The translations under genes and the position numbers were made by a program. This document shows, piece by piece, positions 1-7,181 of a stretch of DNA of 12,718 bases. Source of the DNA: Rikenellaceae bacterium. Lineage in GTDB: Bacteria > Bacteroidota > Bacteroidia > Bacteroidales > UBA932. Where the stretch lies: assembly GCA_900769735.1 (NCBI GenBank), contig CAAGHY010000119.1, positions 1 to 12,718 on the forward strand. The letters run 5' to 3'. Under the pieces are notes generated by a model. The model was given only the letters and a program-made list of their open reading frames with translations. It did not search any database and was not told the origin of the DNA. Every line of letters begins with the position of its first letter. Within the stretch, counting starts at the first letter, position 1.

Positions 1-20
1 CCGGAATTGCGTTAATGGTT

Positions 21-782
21 CTACCTGTCTTTCATATCTCCAAGCGGATAGAACGGGAACATATTCTCCTCCATCCATTTGTTTGCCTTAACCGGTGTAA
101 GTTTCCATCCGGAATTACAAGTACTCACAATCTCAACAAAAGAAGTACCTTTCTCCATCATTGAATTCTCAAAAGCTTTTCTGATGGCTTTCTTCAGTTT
201 CCTTACAGCTGCAGGGTTATGTGCAGACTGTCTTGTAACGTAGCAGGTACCCTCAAGCTGTGCAAGAAGCTCAGTAATCTTCATAGGATAACCGTTAAGT
301 TTAGGATCCCTTCCGTAAGGAGTTGTGGCAGTAACCTGGCCAAGCAGGGTAGTAGGGGCCATCTGGCCGCCTGTCATACCGTAAATGGCGTTGTTGATGA
401 AGATGATCACTACATTCTCACCTCTGTTGCAGGCGTGCATAACCTCTGCTGTACCAATTGAAGCAAGGTCACCGTCACCTTGATATGTGAATACATATTT
501 GCTTGGGTTAAGGCGTTTGATTGCTGTAGCCAAAGCCGGAGCCCTTCCGTGGGCAGCCTGCTCCCAATCAATGTCAATATAGTTGTAAGCCAAAACAGCA
601 CAACCTACAGGAGAAACTCCAATAGTATTGTCCTGGATGCCCATCTCCTCAATAACCTCTGCAATCACCTTGTGCACTGTTCCGTGAGAACAGCCCGGGC
701 AATAGTGCATTATATTGTCTGTAAGGACAGGAGTTTTGGTATATACCAAGTTCTCCGGTTTGATTATATCTTTAATATCCAT
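21..782 (-). CDS. vorA: 2-oxoacid:ferredoxin oxidoreductase, beta (thiamine diphosphate) subunit, VorA/KorB type
   Basis: This 253-residue protein is the thiamine-diphosphate-binding catalytic subunit of an anaerobic 2-oxoacid:ferredoxin oxidoreductase, which decarboxylates a 2-oxoacid to acyl-CoA and passes electrons to ferredoxin. Visible landmarks are the N-terminal CPGCSHG (residues 28-34), GDGD at 102-105 and the NN pair at 130-131 followed by IYGMTGGQ, which together form the ThDP/Mg site typical of the family. The length fits the short separate beta subunits of Vor/Kor enzymes. The ATG at 782 lies 6 nt after the alpha-subunit stop, with AGGAAG just upstream overlapping that stop region, which suggests translational coupling. 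Substrate choice (branched-chain 2-oxoacid versus 2-oxoglutarate or pyruvate) cannot be read from motifs alone. The Vor assignment is inferred from gene order D-B-A and subunit sizes. A gamma subunit gene is expected immediately beyond the left edge. Confidence 0.9.
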   Translation of the reverse strand: MDIKDIIKPENLVYTKTPVLTDNIMHYCPGCSHGTVHKVIAEVIEEMGIQDNTIGVSPVGCAVLAYNYIDIDWEQAAHGRAPALATAIKRLNPSKYVFTYQGDGDLASIGTAEVMHACNRGENVVIIFINNAIYGMTGGQMAPTTLLGQVTATTPYGRDPKLNGYPMKITELLAQLEGTCYVTRQSAHNPAAVRKLKKAIRKAFENSMMEKGTSFVEIVSTCNSGWKLTPVKANKWMEENMFPFYPLGDMKDR

Positions 783-788
783 AACTTC

Positions 789-1865
789 CTACTTGTTGAA
801 TTTGTTTACAAATGCCTCAATCACATCCTCTGGTGAAGGGATTATACCACCCATTCTGCCGTAGAACTCTACCGGAGTTTTGCCGTTTACAGCAAGTCTT
901 ACATCCTCTACCATCTGTCCTGCACTCATCTCCACTGTAAGGATACCCTTAACTTTTGAAGCCAACTCAGCAATCTGTTTCTCAGGGAATGGGAAAAGAG
1001 TGATTGGTCTTAGAAGTCCCACCTTGTGACCTGCCTCACGCAACTGGTCAACCACTGCCTCACAGATTCTTGACATACTTCCATAAGCAACAAAAAGATA
1101 CTCTGCATCCTCTGTAAGATATGTGCTGTATCTTACCTCATTCTCCTGGATCTCCTTGTATTTTGCCTGAAGACGGATATTGGTTTTCTCCTGAACGTTA
1201 GGATCCAATGCCAATGAGGTGATGATGTTCCTGTTTCGTCCCTTTTTGCCTGTAACAGCCCAAGGACACTGTGCAACAACCTCCTCATCAGTTCTTCTAG
1301 GTTTCATCTCTCCAAGCTCAACTTTCTCCATCATCTGGCCTATAACGCCATCTGAAAGGATCATTGCAGGATTCCTGTATTTGAATGCAAGGTCAAAACC
1401 AAGGCCTACAAAATCATACATATCCTGTGCAGAAGCCGGAGCAAGTACAATCATCTTGTAGTCACCGTGTCCGCCACCTTTTACTGCCTGGAAATAATCT
1501 GCCTGGCCTGGCTGGATTGTTCCAAGTCCGGGACCACCGCGCATTACGTTAACCACAACGCAAGGAAGCTCTGCACCTGCAAGGTAGCTCAAGCCCTCAG
1601 CCATAAGGCTGATACCCAAACTGCTGGAAGAGGTCATAACTTTCTTGCCTGTACAAGCGCCGCCATAAACCATATTGATTGATGAAGTCTCGCTTTCTGC
1701 CTGCAATACAACCATTCCTGTTGTTTCCCAAGGTTTCTCCTCCATAAGAGTCTCCATAACCTCAGACTGTGGAGTGATAGGGTATCCGAAATAGCCGTCT
1801 GCGCCACATCTGATTGCACCGTGAGCAATAGCCTCGTTACCCTTCATTAGTATTTTCTCAGCCAT
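789..1865 (-). CDS. vorB: 2-oxoacid:ferredoxin oxidoreductase, alpha subunit, VorB type
   Basis: This 358-residue protein is the alpha subunit (pyrimidine-binding and transketolase C-terminal-like domains) of a 2-oxoacid:ferredoxin oxidoreductase. Recognisable motifs are GYPITPQSE (27-35), the ESE stretch at 57-59, the serine-rich TSSSSLG (78-84) and NVMRGGPGLGT (106-116) followed by QPGQADY, all hallmarks of KorA/VorB/PorA alpha chains. The size and the separate beta and ferredoxin-like genes match the four-subunit Vor/Kor layout rather than a fused pyruvate:ferredoxin oxidoreductase. The start is the ATG at 1865, 13 nt after the ferredoxin-like gene's stop. The beta gene follows after 6 nt, so the three are almost certainly co-transcribed. 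The likely substrates are 2-oxoacids from valine, leucine and isoleucine breakdown, but the closely related 2-oxoglutarate enzyme cannot be excluded. Confidence 0.9.
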   Translation of the reverse strand: MAEKILMKGNEAIAHGAIRCGADGYFGYPITPQSEVMETLMEEKPWETTGMVVLQAESETSSINMVYGGACTGKKVMTSSSSLGISLMAEGLSYLAGAELPCVVVNVMRGGPGLGTIQPGQADYFQAVKGGGHGDYKMIVLAPASAQDMYDFVGLGFDLAFKYRNPAMILSDGVIGQMMEKVELGEMKPRRTDEEVVAQCPWAVTGKKGRNRNIITSLALDPNVQEKTNIRLQAKYKEIQENEVRYSTYLTEDAEYLFVAYGSMSRICEAVVDQLREAGHKVGLLRPITLFPFPEKQIAELASKVKGILTVEMSAGQMVEDVRLAVNGKTPVEFYGRMGGIIPSPEDVIEAFVNKFNK

Positions 1866-1878
1866 ATCCGTAATCTTT

Positions 1879-2100
1879 TTATATTTTTACCCTATACACT
1901 GTAATTACTGCATCCGGACAAACAGTTGCACAGTTTGTACAACCTGTACAGTTCTCCGGATTTTCCATATATGCAAAGTTGTAACCTTTGCCGTTTACCT
2001 CCTTTGACAATGCAATGGTCTGGGTTGGGCAATTAGCCACACACACGCTGCAACCTTTGCATTTCTCGGTATCCACAACTATAGCTCCTTTTACTGCCAT
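1879..2100 (-). CDS. vorD: 2x[4Fe-4S] ferredoxin-like delta subunit of the 2-oxoacid:ferredoxin oxidoreductase
   Basis: This small 73-residue iron-sulfur protein has two classical CxxCxxCxxxCP motifs: Cys14/17/20/24 (CKGCSVCVANCP) and Cys51/54/57/61 (CTGCTNCATVCP). It should bind two [4Fe-4S] clusters and relay electrons from the ThDP site to free ferredoxin. Its position directly upstream of the alpha and beta subunit genes, 13 nt from the former, identifies it as the delta-type subunit of the complex rather than a free ferredoxin. The protein is cytoplasmic, with no signal or membrane segment. The start is the ATG at 2100, and no clear Shine-Dalgarno is visible. The second motif keeps the canonical Pro after the fourth Cys, so both clusters look intact. 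Confidence 0.93.
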   Translation of the reverse strand: MAVKGAIVVDTEKCKGCSVCVANCPTQTIALSKEVNGKGYNFAYMENPENCTGCTNCATVCPDAVITVYRVKI

Positions 2101-2134
2101 TGTTACTGATATTTAATTGTTTATAATATTCCTG

Positions 2135-2302
2135 TCATTTATTGCTGAAGAATCCGAATCCTCTTGCAATCCCCTCAATTGTAGCGTCCCATCTTATGAT
2201 GATTCCTATAATCAGCAAAATACAAAGAATCACCATACTTTTTCCAGTTGGTGTCATCTCTTTGTAATCGGCTACTAATTTAGCAATTTTTCTTTTAATC
2301 AT
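2135..2302 (-). CDS. small single-helix membrane protein of unknown function
   Basis: This small protein of 55 residues starts at the ATG at 2302. An in-frame TTG at 2344 would add 14 residues and overlap the stop of the upstream acyl-CoA ligase gene by 14 nt, but the ATG is the simpler choice. The N-terminus is basic (MIKRKIAKL), followed by an acidic/polar stretch (ADYKEMTPTGK) and one strongly hydrophobic helix (about residues 21-37, SMVILCILLIIGIII). A short tail ending GFGFFSNK follows. The positive-inside rule suggests the N-terminus is cytoplasmic. I do not recognise the family. It sits 28 nt after the ligase gene and 34 nt before the ferredoxin-like subunit gene, so it is part of the operon. 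It could anchor the oxidoreductase at the membrane, but nothing in the sequence proves that. Confidence 0.7.
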   Translation of the reverse strand: MIKRKIAKLVADYKEMTPTGKSMVILCILLIIGIIIRWDATIEGIARGFGFFSNK

Positions 2303-2330
2303 TAATGGAAAATATAAAACTGTTAATAAA

Positions 2331-4412
2331 TCATAATCTTTCAATCCTTATCCTAGCATCCACTGCAGTTACTGAAGTGCTGTTTCCAAGCAGCGGGTTT
2401 ATGTCCATCTCTGCAATCTCAGGTGCTGCTGCGCACAATGAAGAGACTCTTGAAACCATTTCTGCAAATATAACTTCATTTACCCCTTCTTCACCTCTTA
2501 CGCCCTCAATAATTTTATATCCTTTCAGTTTTTTTATCATTTTTTCCGCTTCATAAGGTGAAACCGGAGCCAGAGCTGAAGAGACATCCCCAAGTACCTC
2601 CACAAAAATTCCGCCAAGTCCGCACATCACTACAGTTCCAAAATCACCTTCCCTCTTTGCTCCAATGAAAATCTCCTTTCCCTGCAGCATTGGCTGTATC
2701 ACAATCCCCACGGTATCCTCTATTTTCATCATCCTCTCAAACTCTCTCCTTAAAGTATCTTCATCCTGTACAGAAAGTACTACACCTCCAACATCGCTTT
2801 TGTGCACCGGGCCCACAACTTTCATTGCAAGAGGGTATCCAATTTCCTTTGCTGCTGCAGTTGCCTCCTCCAAAGTTGATGCAACTGCTTCCTTTGCCCT
2901 GTTGATACCGGCTGCATCAAGGAGATTCTGTACCTGCTGGGGAGGCAGATACCCGTCGGGATTATTGTCAATTATTTCCCTGATTGTCTTTGTGTTGACT
3001 TGAGGGATTGCAGTATGGTTGTGCAGAACCGGTTCCCCGTTGTCCGTTGCCGGAAGGGTCTGTGCAAGCTGCACGAATGCGTGGCCGAATGCAACCTCCT
3101 CATTGAAGCAGATTCCACCCATCTGCTGGAAGGTTTCAATTGCCTCTTCTGCGTTTACAATTGATGTGAGGATAGGGTATATTGGTTTGCGGGTAGTCTT
3201 TATCTTGTCCAGAATAACCTTGTACAATCCAGTGACATCTCCAAGTCCCGGACTTCCTATGATTACGGCCATTGCATCCACCTCATCAAAGTCATTGTTG
3301 CAGGCATCAATGATCTGGCCAAGCTGCTCTGCAGTGCCTGTGGCAAGAAAATCAATAGGATTTGCAACAGATGAGCCGTGGAAAAGTTTTCCAAGCAGCC
3401 TTTCCGCCATTTTTCCCTTCAGTTGCGGGATGTTTATGCCGTTGCTGCCAAGTGTATCTGTAAGCATAACTGCCGGACCGCCGGCGTGGGTGATTACCGC
3501 TATGTTTTTCCCTTTTGGTTTTGGCATTGTAAGGATCATTGCCATATTCACCAGCTCGGTACGGCTGTAAACCCTTACTATCCCGGCCTTGCGGAAAAGT
3601 GCATCCACGGCAGTGTCAGGGGTGGCAAGGGCTCCTGTGTGCGATGATGCCGCACGGATGCCAGCCTCACTGCAGCCCCCCTTTATTGCTGCAATGTGCG
3701 CCCCCTTGCTTATGAGGGACTTTGCGTGTTTGAGGAGCATCTGAGGGTTGTTGATGCTCTCTATGTAAAGCAGCTTCACTTTGGAGCTGACCCCGGGCTG
3801 GTAGGTCTCATCAAGATATTTCAGTACATCTTCCACTCCAATCTGGGCGCTGTTTCCCACTGAAAACACGTGCGAGAAATTTACTCCGTGTTTTAGGGCC
3901 GTTTCCATAATGAAAACAACCGTAGCGCCTGAACCGGATATTATATCAACCCCTTTTGGTGAAGTGTTTGATACCGGTTTGGTAAATACACCTGCATAGT
4001 TGTTGGTTATCACTCCAATGCAGTTTGGGCCAATGAGTGATGCACCGTATCTGTTTACCGTTTCAACAATCTGTCTCTCCAGCTCTGCCCCTTTGGGACC
4101 CTCTTCATGGAAACCGGCAGAAAAAATGATTACCGCCTTGCACCCCTTCTCTTTGCAGAGTGTCTCCACTGCCGCCGGGCACAGGCTTGCCGGGATTGCC
4201 AATATTGCACAATCCACCTGTGGCAAATCCGCCACACTCTTGAATGTCTGTTGTCCCTGAACATTTTCAGACTTGGGGTTCACCACATAAAGTTGCCCCC
4301 GGTATTTAGTATCTATCAGATTCTTGAGAGCATTTCCGCCCGGCTTTGAAGCATCATCAGATCCTCCTACCACTACAATGCTCTTTGGAGATATCAGTTC
4401 TTGTGTAATCAT
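2331..4412 (-). CDS. fused ADP-forming acetate/acyl-CoA ligase (acyl-CoA synthetase, NDP-forming)
   Basis: This 693-residue protein has the alpha-beta fusion layout of ADP-forming acetyl-CoA synthetases, which make ATP from ADP, phosphate and acyl-CoA. In order it has a CoA-binding Rossmann domain (about 8-140, VVVGGSDD near the start and GPNCIGV at 128-134), two succinyl-CoA-ligase-like flavodoxin domains (about 150-460) and a C-terminal ATP-grasp domain (about 475-693). SSHTGALA (256-263) carries the conserved phospho-acceptor histidine, His258. MKVVGPVHKSDVGGV in the ATP-grasp domain carries a second conserved His537, and EMDINPL (668-674) is the usual metal-binding end of this fold. All key residues appear present. 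The gene leads the operon that encodes a 2-oxoacid:ferredoxin oxidoreductase, so its acyl-CoA substrate is probably supplied by that enzyme. The start ATG at 4412 lies 26 nt from a TATATTTG promoter box, with no Shine-Dalgarno. Confidence 0.92.
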   Translation of the reverse strand: MITQELISPKSIVVVGGSDDASKPGGNALKNLIDTKYRGQLYVVNPKSENVQGQQTFKSVADLPQVDCAILAIPASLCPAAVETLCKEKGCKAVIIFSAGFHEEGPKGAELERQIVETVNRYGASLIGPNCIGVITNNYAGVFTKPVSNTSPKGVDIISGSGATVVFIMETALKHGVNFSHVFSVGNSAQIGVEDVLKYLDETYQPGVSSKVKLLYIESINNPQMLLKHAKSLISKGAHIAAIKGGCSEAGIRAASSHTGALATPDTAVDALFRKAGIVRVYSRTELVNMAMILTMPKPKGKNIAVITHAGGPAVMLTDTLGSNGINIPQLKGKMAERLLGKLFHGSSVANPIDFLATGTAEQLGQIIDACNNDFDEVDAMAVIIGSPGLGDVTGLYKVILDKIKTTRKPIYPILTSIVNAEEAIETFQQMGGICFNEEVAFGHAFVQLAQTLPATDNGEPVLHNHTAIPQVNTKTIREIIDNNPDGYLPPQQVQNLLDAAGINRAKEAVASTLEEATAAAKEIGYPLAMKVVGPVHKSDVGGVVLSVQDEDTLRREFERMMKIEDTVGIVIQPMLQGKEIFIGAKREGDFGTVVMCGLGGIFVEVLGDVSSALAPVSPYEAEKMIKKLKGYKIIEGVRGEEGVNEVIFAEMVSRVSSLCAAAPEIAEMDINPLLGNSTSVTAVDARIRIERL

Positions 4413-4437
4413 TTTGCTTAGTAGTTTTCACTTACAA

Positions 4438-4445
4438 CAAATATA
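4438..4445 (-). promoter_or_regulatory. -7 promoter box of the acyl-CoA ligase/oxidoreductase operon
   Basis: On the minus strand these bases read TATATTTG, an exact match to the Bacteroidetes -7 consensus TAnnTTTG. The box lies 25 nt upstream of the ligase ATG, giving a short leader. No TTTG -33 box is seen at the usual 19-nt spacing. That position falls inside the left arm of the cloverleaf repeat, reading AGAC instead. The promoter may therefore be weak or activator-dependent. Confidence 0.6.
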
Positions 4446-4457
4446 ATGTTTTTTTTG

Positions 4458-4582
4458 TCACGTTGTCTTTTTGTACAATTACTTGTGATTCAAGTAATTG
4501 TAAAACAGGGAAAACATAAATTTTGTTTTCTCTGTTTTATATCTGATTGTAAATCAGATATTTGTACAAAAAGACAACGTGA
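4458..4582. repeat. 125-bp cloverleaf inverted-repeat element between divergent promoters
   Basis: The outer arms 4458-4478 and 4562-4582 are perfect 21-nt reverse complements. Each arm runs from TCACGTTGTC at the outer end to the self-complementary TTGTACAA at the inner end. Between them lie three consecutive hairpins. The first is 4474-4485 with 4491-4502 (12 bp, loop TGATT, overlapping the outer arm by 5 nt). The second is 4501-4516 with 4524-4539 (16 bp including one G-T pair, 7-nt loop). The third is 4539-4548 with 4552-4561 (10 bp, loop GTA). In one non-overlapping fold about 106 of 125 bases are paired. The element is AT-rich and codes for nothing credible. The flanks show only a 2-bp TG repeat, so a target-site duplication is not demonstrated. 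It may be a miniature mobile element, an invertible segment or a regulatory cruciform. It is not a tRNA. Confidence 0.9.
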
Positions 4583-4597
4583 TGATAGTAAATTCCT

Positions 4598-4605
4598 TAT
4601 ATTTG
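4598..4605 (+). promoter_or_regulatory. -7 promoter box of the PhzF-family gene
   Basis: TATATTTG is an exact match to the TAnnTTTG consensus and identical to the box of the divergent operon on the other side of the cloverleaf. It lies 20 nt upstream of the ATG at 4626. No TTTG occurs 19 nt upstream. That position falls within the right arm of the repeat, reading CAAC instead. Predicted transcription would start outside and run away from the repeat. Confidence 0.6.
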
Positions 4606-4625
4606 GGTATTAATTTGCTACATAT

Positions 4626-5465
4626 ATGAAATACTTTGTTGTTGATGCGTTTGCGCAGGAACCGTTTGGGGGTAATCCGGCGGGAGTTGTGTTGCTGGGG
4701 GAGAATGTTCCGTTTCCGGCAGATATACTGATGGTGAAAATTGCGGCCGAGTTGCGGTATTCTGAGACCGCGTTTGTGCAGCAGAACGGACCGGCGGAGT
4801 TTACTGTAAGGTATTTCACTCCGGCTGCGGAGGTGGATCTTTGCGGTCACGCCACCATTGCAACTTTCTCAGTGCTCAGGGATGAGGGAATTGTGCCGCC
4901 AGGTACAGTCTGTTGCAATCATACCCTTGCAGGAGATCTGGAGGTGATTGTAGGAGAGCAGATTATGATGCAGATGGCCCCCCCTGTGGTACTTGGCACA
5001 GTGGAGGATATGTCCCGCCTGCATAACATTATGGGAGGCAGCAGTACAACCCTCCAAGCACAGATTGTTTCAACTGGTCTTCCCGATATCATTTACCCTG
5101 TTGGAAGCATTCAGGATCTCAATGCCCTTGTTCCCGATATGAATGTCCTCACTGATCTGAGCCGTGAACTTGATGTAGTTGGAGTACACGCCTTTGCCCT
5201 TTCAGAGGACGGCTACACTGCACACGTGAGGAACTTTGCCCCGCTGTATGATATACCGGAGGAGTCGGCAACCGGCACAGCCAATGCTGCACTTACCTAT
5301 TACCTTTACCACAATGGAATTATTCTGCAGGGCAGCAAATGTACCTTTATGCAAGGTGAAGCAATGGGACGCCCGTCAGTTGTTTCAACTGAACTCAGGT
5401 CCAACGGCAATGTATATGTAGGTGGCAACAGCTACATTCTGGGTAAAGGGGAGCTGTATCTATAA
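4626..5465 (+). CDS. PhzF family isomerase/epimerase-like protein
   Basis: This 279-residue protein has the duplicated hotdog-like PhzF fold shared with phenazine-biosynthesis isomerase and diaminopimelate epimerase relatives. Visible motifs are VDAFAQEPFGGNPAGVV at the N-terminus, RYSETAFV (44-51) with Glu47 in the position of the catalytic glutamate, DLCGHATIA (71-79) and the second-half signature EESATGTANAAL (212-223). The length is normal for the family. Most members outside phenazine clusters have no known substrate and no phenazine genes are visible here, so the physiological reaction is unknown. The ATG at 4626 follows TATATTTG by 20 nt, with no Shine-Dalgarno. The gene is monocistronic: its TAA overlaps the convergent radical SAM gene's stop region by 6 nt. 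Early codons are GC-richer (gcgggagttgtg) than the flanking intergenic DNA. Confidence 0.92.
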   Translation: MKYFVVDAFAQEPFGGNPAGVVLLGENVPFPADILMVKIAAELRYSETAFVQQNGPAEFTVRYFTPAAEVDLCGHATIATFSVLRDEGIVPPGTVCCNHTLAGDLEVIVGEQIMMQMAPPVVLGTVEDMSRLHNIMGGSSTTLQAQIVSTGLPDIIYPVGSIQDLNALVPDMNVLTDLSRELDVVGVHAFALSEDGYTAHVRNFAPLYDIPEESATGTANAALTYYLYHNGIILQGSKCTFMQGEAMGRPSVVSTELRSNGNVYVGGNSYILGKGELYL

Positions 5466-7154
5466 AGCAATATATCCGCACGGTGCAACTCTCTCAATCT
5501 CCTTGTTGAAAGAGAACCAGTGGCGTACCTCTCCAAGTGTGAGGTAATAGTATTTGTAGCGTGGATCACCCTCTACAAACAGCGGGTTGCTGCCGGTACC
5601 CTGGCTCAGTTCCCATTTGGTGAAGTTTTCCGCAGGTTCCTTCTTTATTGAGAGTCCGTTGCGTACCCACTGCAGTGAGATCAGCGGTGCCATTTCCGGT
5701 ATGTGCTGTTTGCAGAAACGGTACAGCAGCACCCCTTTGTTCTCAAGGCTGAGTGGCTGGGTAATGTAGTCTGTACCAAGCAGTTCTTCAATCAGTTGGA
5801 GGAGAAGTTGCTGTCGGGAAGAGAAAATTTCCCTGAACGGTTCCCTCCATTTGGCATCATTGTACCATAGGTCCAGAATTTTTGAAAGGGTCATAGCCTT
5901 GCCCAGTTCTGAGTATGTAATATGCGGAGTATGAAGCACTTCGTATGGTGGGACAGGGGAGAATCTGATTCCCAGGTTGTCTGCATTCAGCCTGAAATGG
6001 GTACCGGCAAGGAGCTTGAGGCTTTCCAGCTGTATCTCTGCCGGAGCAATCCGCATCATCTCCATTGTATCCTCCACAAGTGCGCTGTATGTGTAACCGG
6101 GAAGGCCGGCAATAAGATCTGCGTGCACCTCAAATTTGCCGCAGCCAATCAGATATTTCAATCCTTTAACAGCCTGTGCACAGGAACCTTTGCGGGCACA
6201 GTTGTCCAGTACATCCTGCTGCAGTGTCTGTATTCCCGCCTCTATGTGCAGCAACTCCTCAGGAACTTGCGCAAGGGCCTCTCTCAGCTTCCCGACAGCG
6301 GATTGCTTTGTATTGCCTTCCAGTGAATCTTTCCCCACTGGATACAGCAAAGCAGGATGCACCTCCAAGTGGAAATTCAATTTTCCGGCAAACTCCTTGA
6401 ACAGTTCTAGCAGCTCTAGTGCCCTGGCCGGGTTGCCGTTGAAGGTGCGGTCAAGAACCCTTACCTGTTTTATGCCGTGCTCCACAATATTCTGCAGTCT
6501 GCGGCGCAATTCCCCAATAGGAATATTCTGTATGCCGCTTTTCTCAATGCCGCTCACACAGAACCGGCAGCTGTTGAAACATCCGCGGGATGTTTCCAGT
6601 TGTACAAATGATTTGTTCCAGCTGAATAGGGAGGATTTCTCAGGGTACTCCACCTCTGCAAACTTTAAAACTGTAACCGCTTTGCTTGAATGGTACCCAC
6701 TACCAACGGCAGGTTCCACCCACTCAAAACCGTCCAGTTCTTTCCATTTGCTGTCCTGTGCCAGAAGTGAACTTATGAACTTCTCAAACATCTCTTCACC
6801 CTCACCCTTGAACACAGCAGTAACGTAAGGATGAGACAACAGAAATTTGCGGTTATCTCCCAGAAATTCAGGGCCGCCAAGGAAAATTCCGGCAGGGTTG
6901 CACAATGCAGCAACTCTGCTAAGAACCTCGTTAAGGTAATTGATGTTGAAAAGCCAAGCCGTTGCAAATATATATGTTGGCTGCAGCTGCTCTATCTCCT
7001 GTACAATCTGTTGCACCTGGCTTTTTATTGTACCCCTCACTACCTGCATATTGCATTCTGCCTGAGTCTGGGGTTTCAAATTTGCGTGGAGTGCCGGCAG
7101 CGCCAGCGAAGAATGCGACCACGACGCATTTATATCTAACCAAACGAAGTTCAT
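5460..7154 (-). CDS. B12-binding-type radical SAM protein (DUF4080-like)
   Basis: This protein has 564 residues when read from the ATG at 7154. An in-frame TTG at 7184 would add 10 residues, but it overlaps the likely -7 box, so I prefer the ATG, which has AGGA just upstream. The N-terminal portion (about 1-130) resembles a cobalamin-binding Rossmann domain: it begins MNFVWLDINAS, and GGPEF near residue 93 is followed by FKGEGEEMF, a stretch typical of B12-dependent radical SAM proteins. The radical SAM core begins around 180, with LETSRGCFNSCRFC holding the CxxxCxxC cluster ligands Cys192, Cys196 and Cys199. The C-terminal about 200 residues match what I recall of the DUF4080 region. I see no obvious DxHxxG B12 motif, so cofactor use is uncertain. 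Substrate is unknown and no neighbour indicates one. Confidence 0.85.
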   Translation of the reverse strand: MNFVWLDINASWSHSSLALPALHANLKPQTQAECNMQVVRGTIKSQVQQIVQEIEQLQPTYIFATAWLFNINYLNEVLSRVAALCNPAGIFLGGPEFLGDNRKFLLSHPYVTAVFKGEGEEMFEKFISSLLAQDSKWKELDGFEWVEPAVGSGYHSSKAVTVLKFAEVEYPEKSSLFSWNKSFVQLETSRGCFNSCRFCVSGIEKSGIQNIPIGELRRRLQNIVEHGIKQVRVLDRTFNGNPARALELLELFKEFAGKLNFHLEVHPALLYPVGKDSLEGNTKQSAVGKLREALAQVPEELLHIEAGIQTLQQDVLDNCARKGSCAQAVKGLKYLIGCGKFEVHADLIAGLPGYTYSALVEDTMEMMRIAPAEIQLESLKLLAGTHFRLNADNLGIRFSPVPPYEVLHTPHITYSELGKAMTLSKILDLWYNDAKWREPFREIFSSRQQLLLQLIEELLGTDYITQPLSLENKGVLLYRFCKQHIPEMAPLISLQWVRNGLSIKKEPAENFTKWELSQGTGSNPLFVEGDPRYKYYYLTLGEVRHWFSFNKEIERVAPCGYIAL

Positions 7155-7181
7155 TTTCCTGTTCTGTATGAAAGTATTCTC

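Noticed and set aside
1..20. Gamma subunit gene of the oxidoreductase
   Set aside because: It is expected by gene order, but these 20 bases contain no start codon or identifiable coding sequence on the minus strand, so it is not annotated.
3019..3570. Plus-strand 183-codon open frame opposite the acyl-CoA ligase gene
   Set aside because: It is a shadow of the conserved ligase reading frame, with no start context or domain.
4458..4582. tRNA or riboswitch reading of the cloverleaf
   Set aside because: The stems are much longer than tRNA arms, there is no anticodon arm or T-loop motif, and both predicted promoters fire outward, so neither flanking mRNA would contain it.
4449..4586. Target-site duplication proving transposition of the cloverleaf
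   Set aside because: Only a TG dinucleotide is repeated at both ends (4456-4457 and 4583-4584), which is easily due to chance.
4554..4850. Minus-strand 98-codon open frame across the right arm of the repeat and the start of the PhzF gene
   Set aside because: It is antisense to a convincing PhzF N-terminus, has arginine-rich low-complexity composition, and shows no recognisable domain.
6136..6828. Plus-strand 230-codon open frame opposite the radical SAM gene
   Set aside because: It is Ser/Pro/Cys-rich shadow composition opposite a gene with clear motifs; no promoter or family resemblance.
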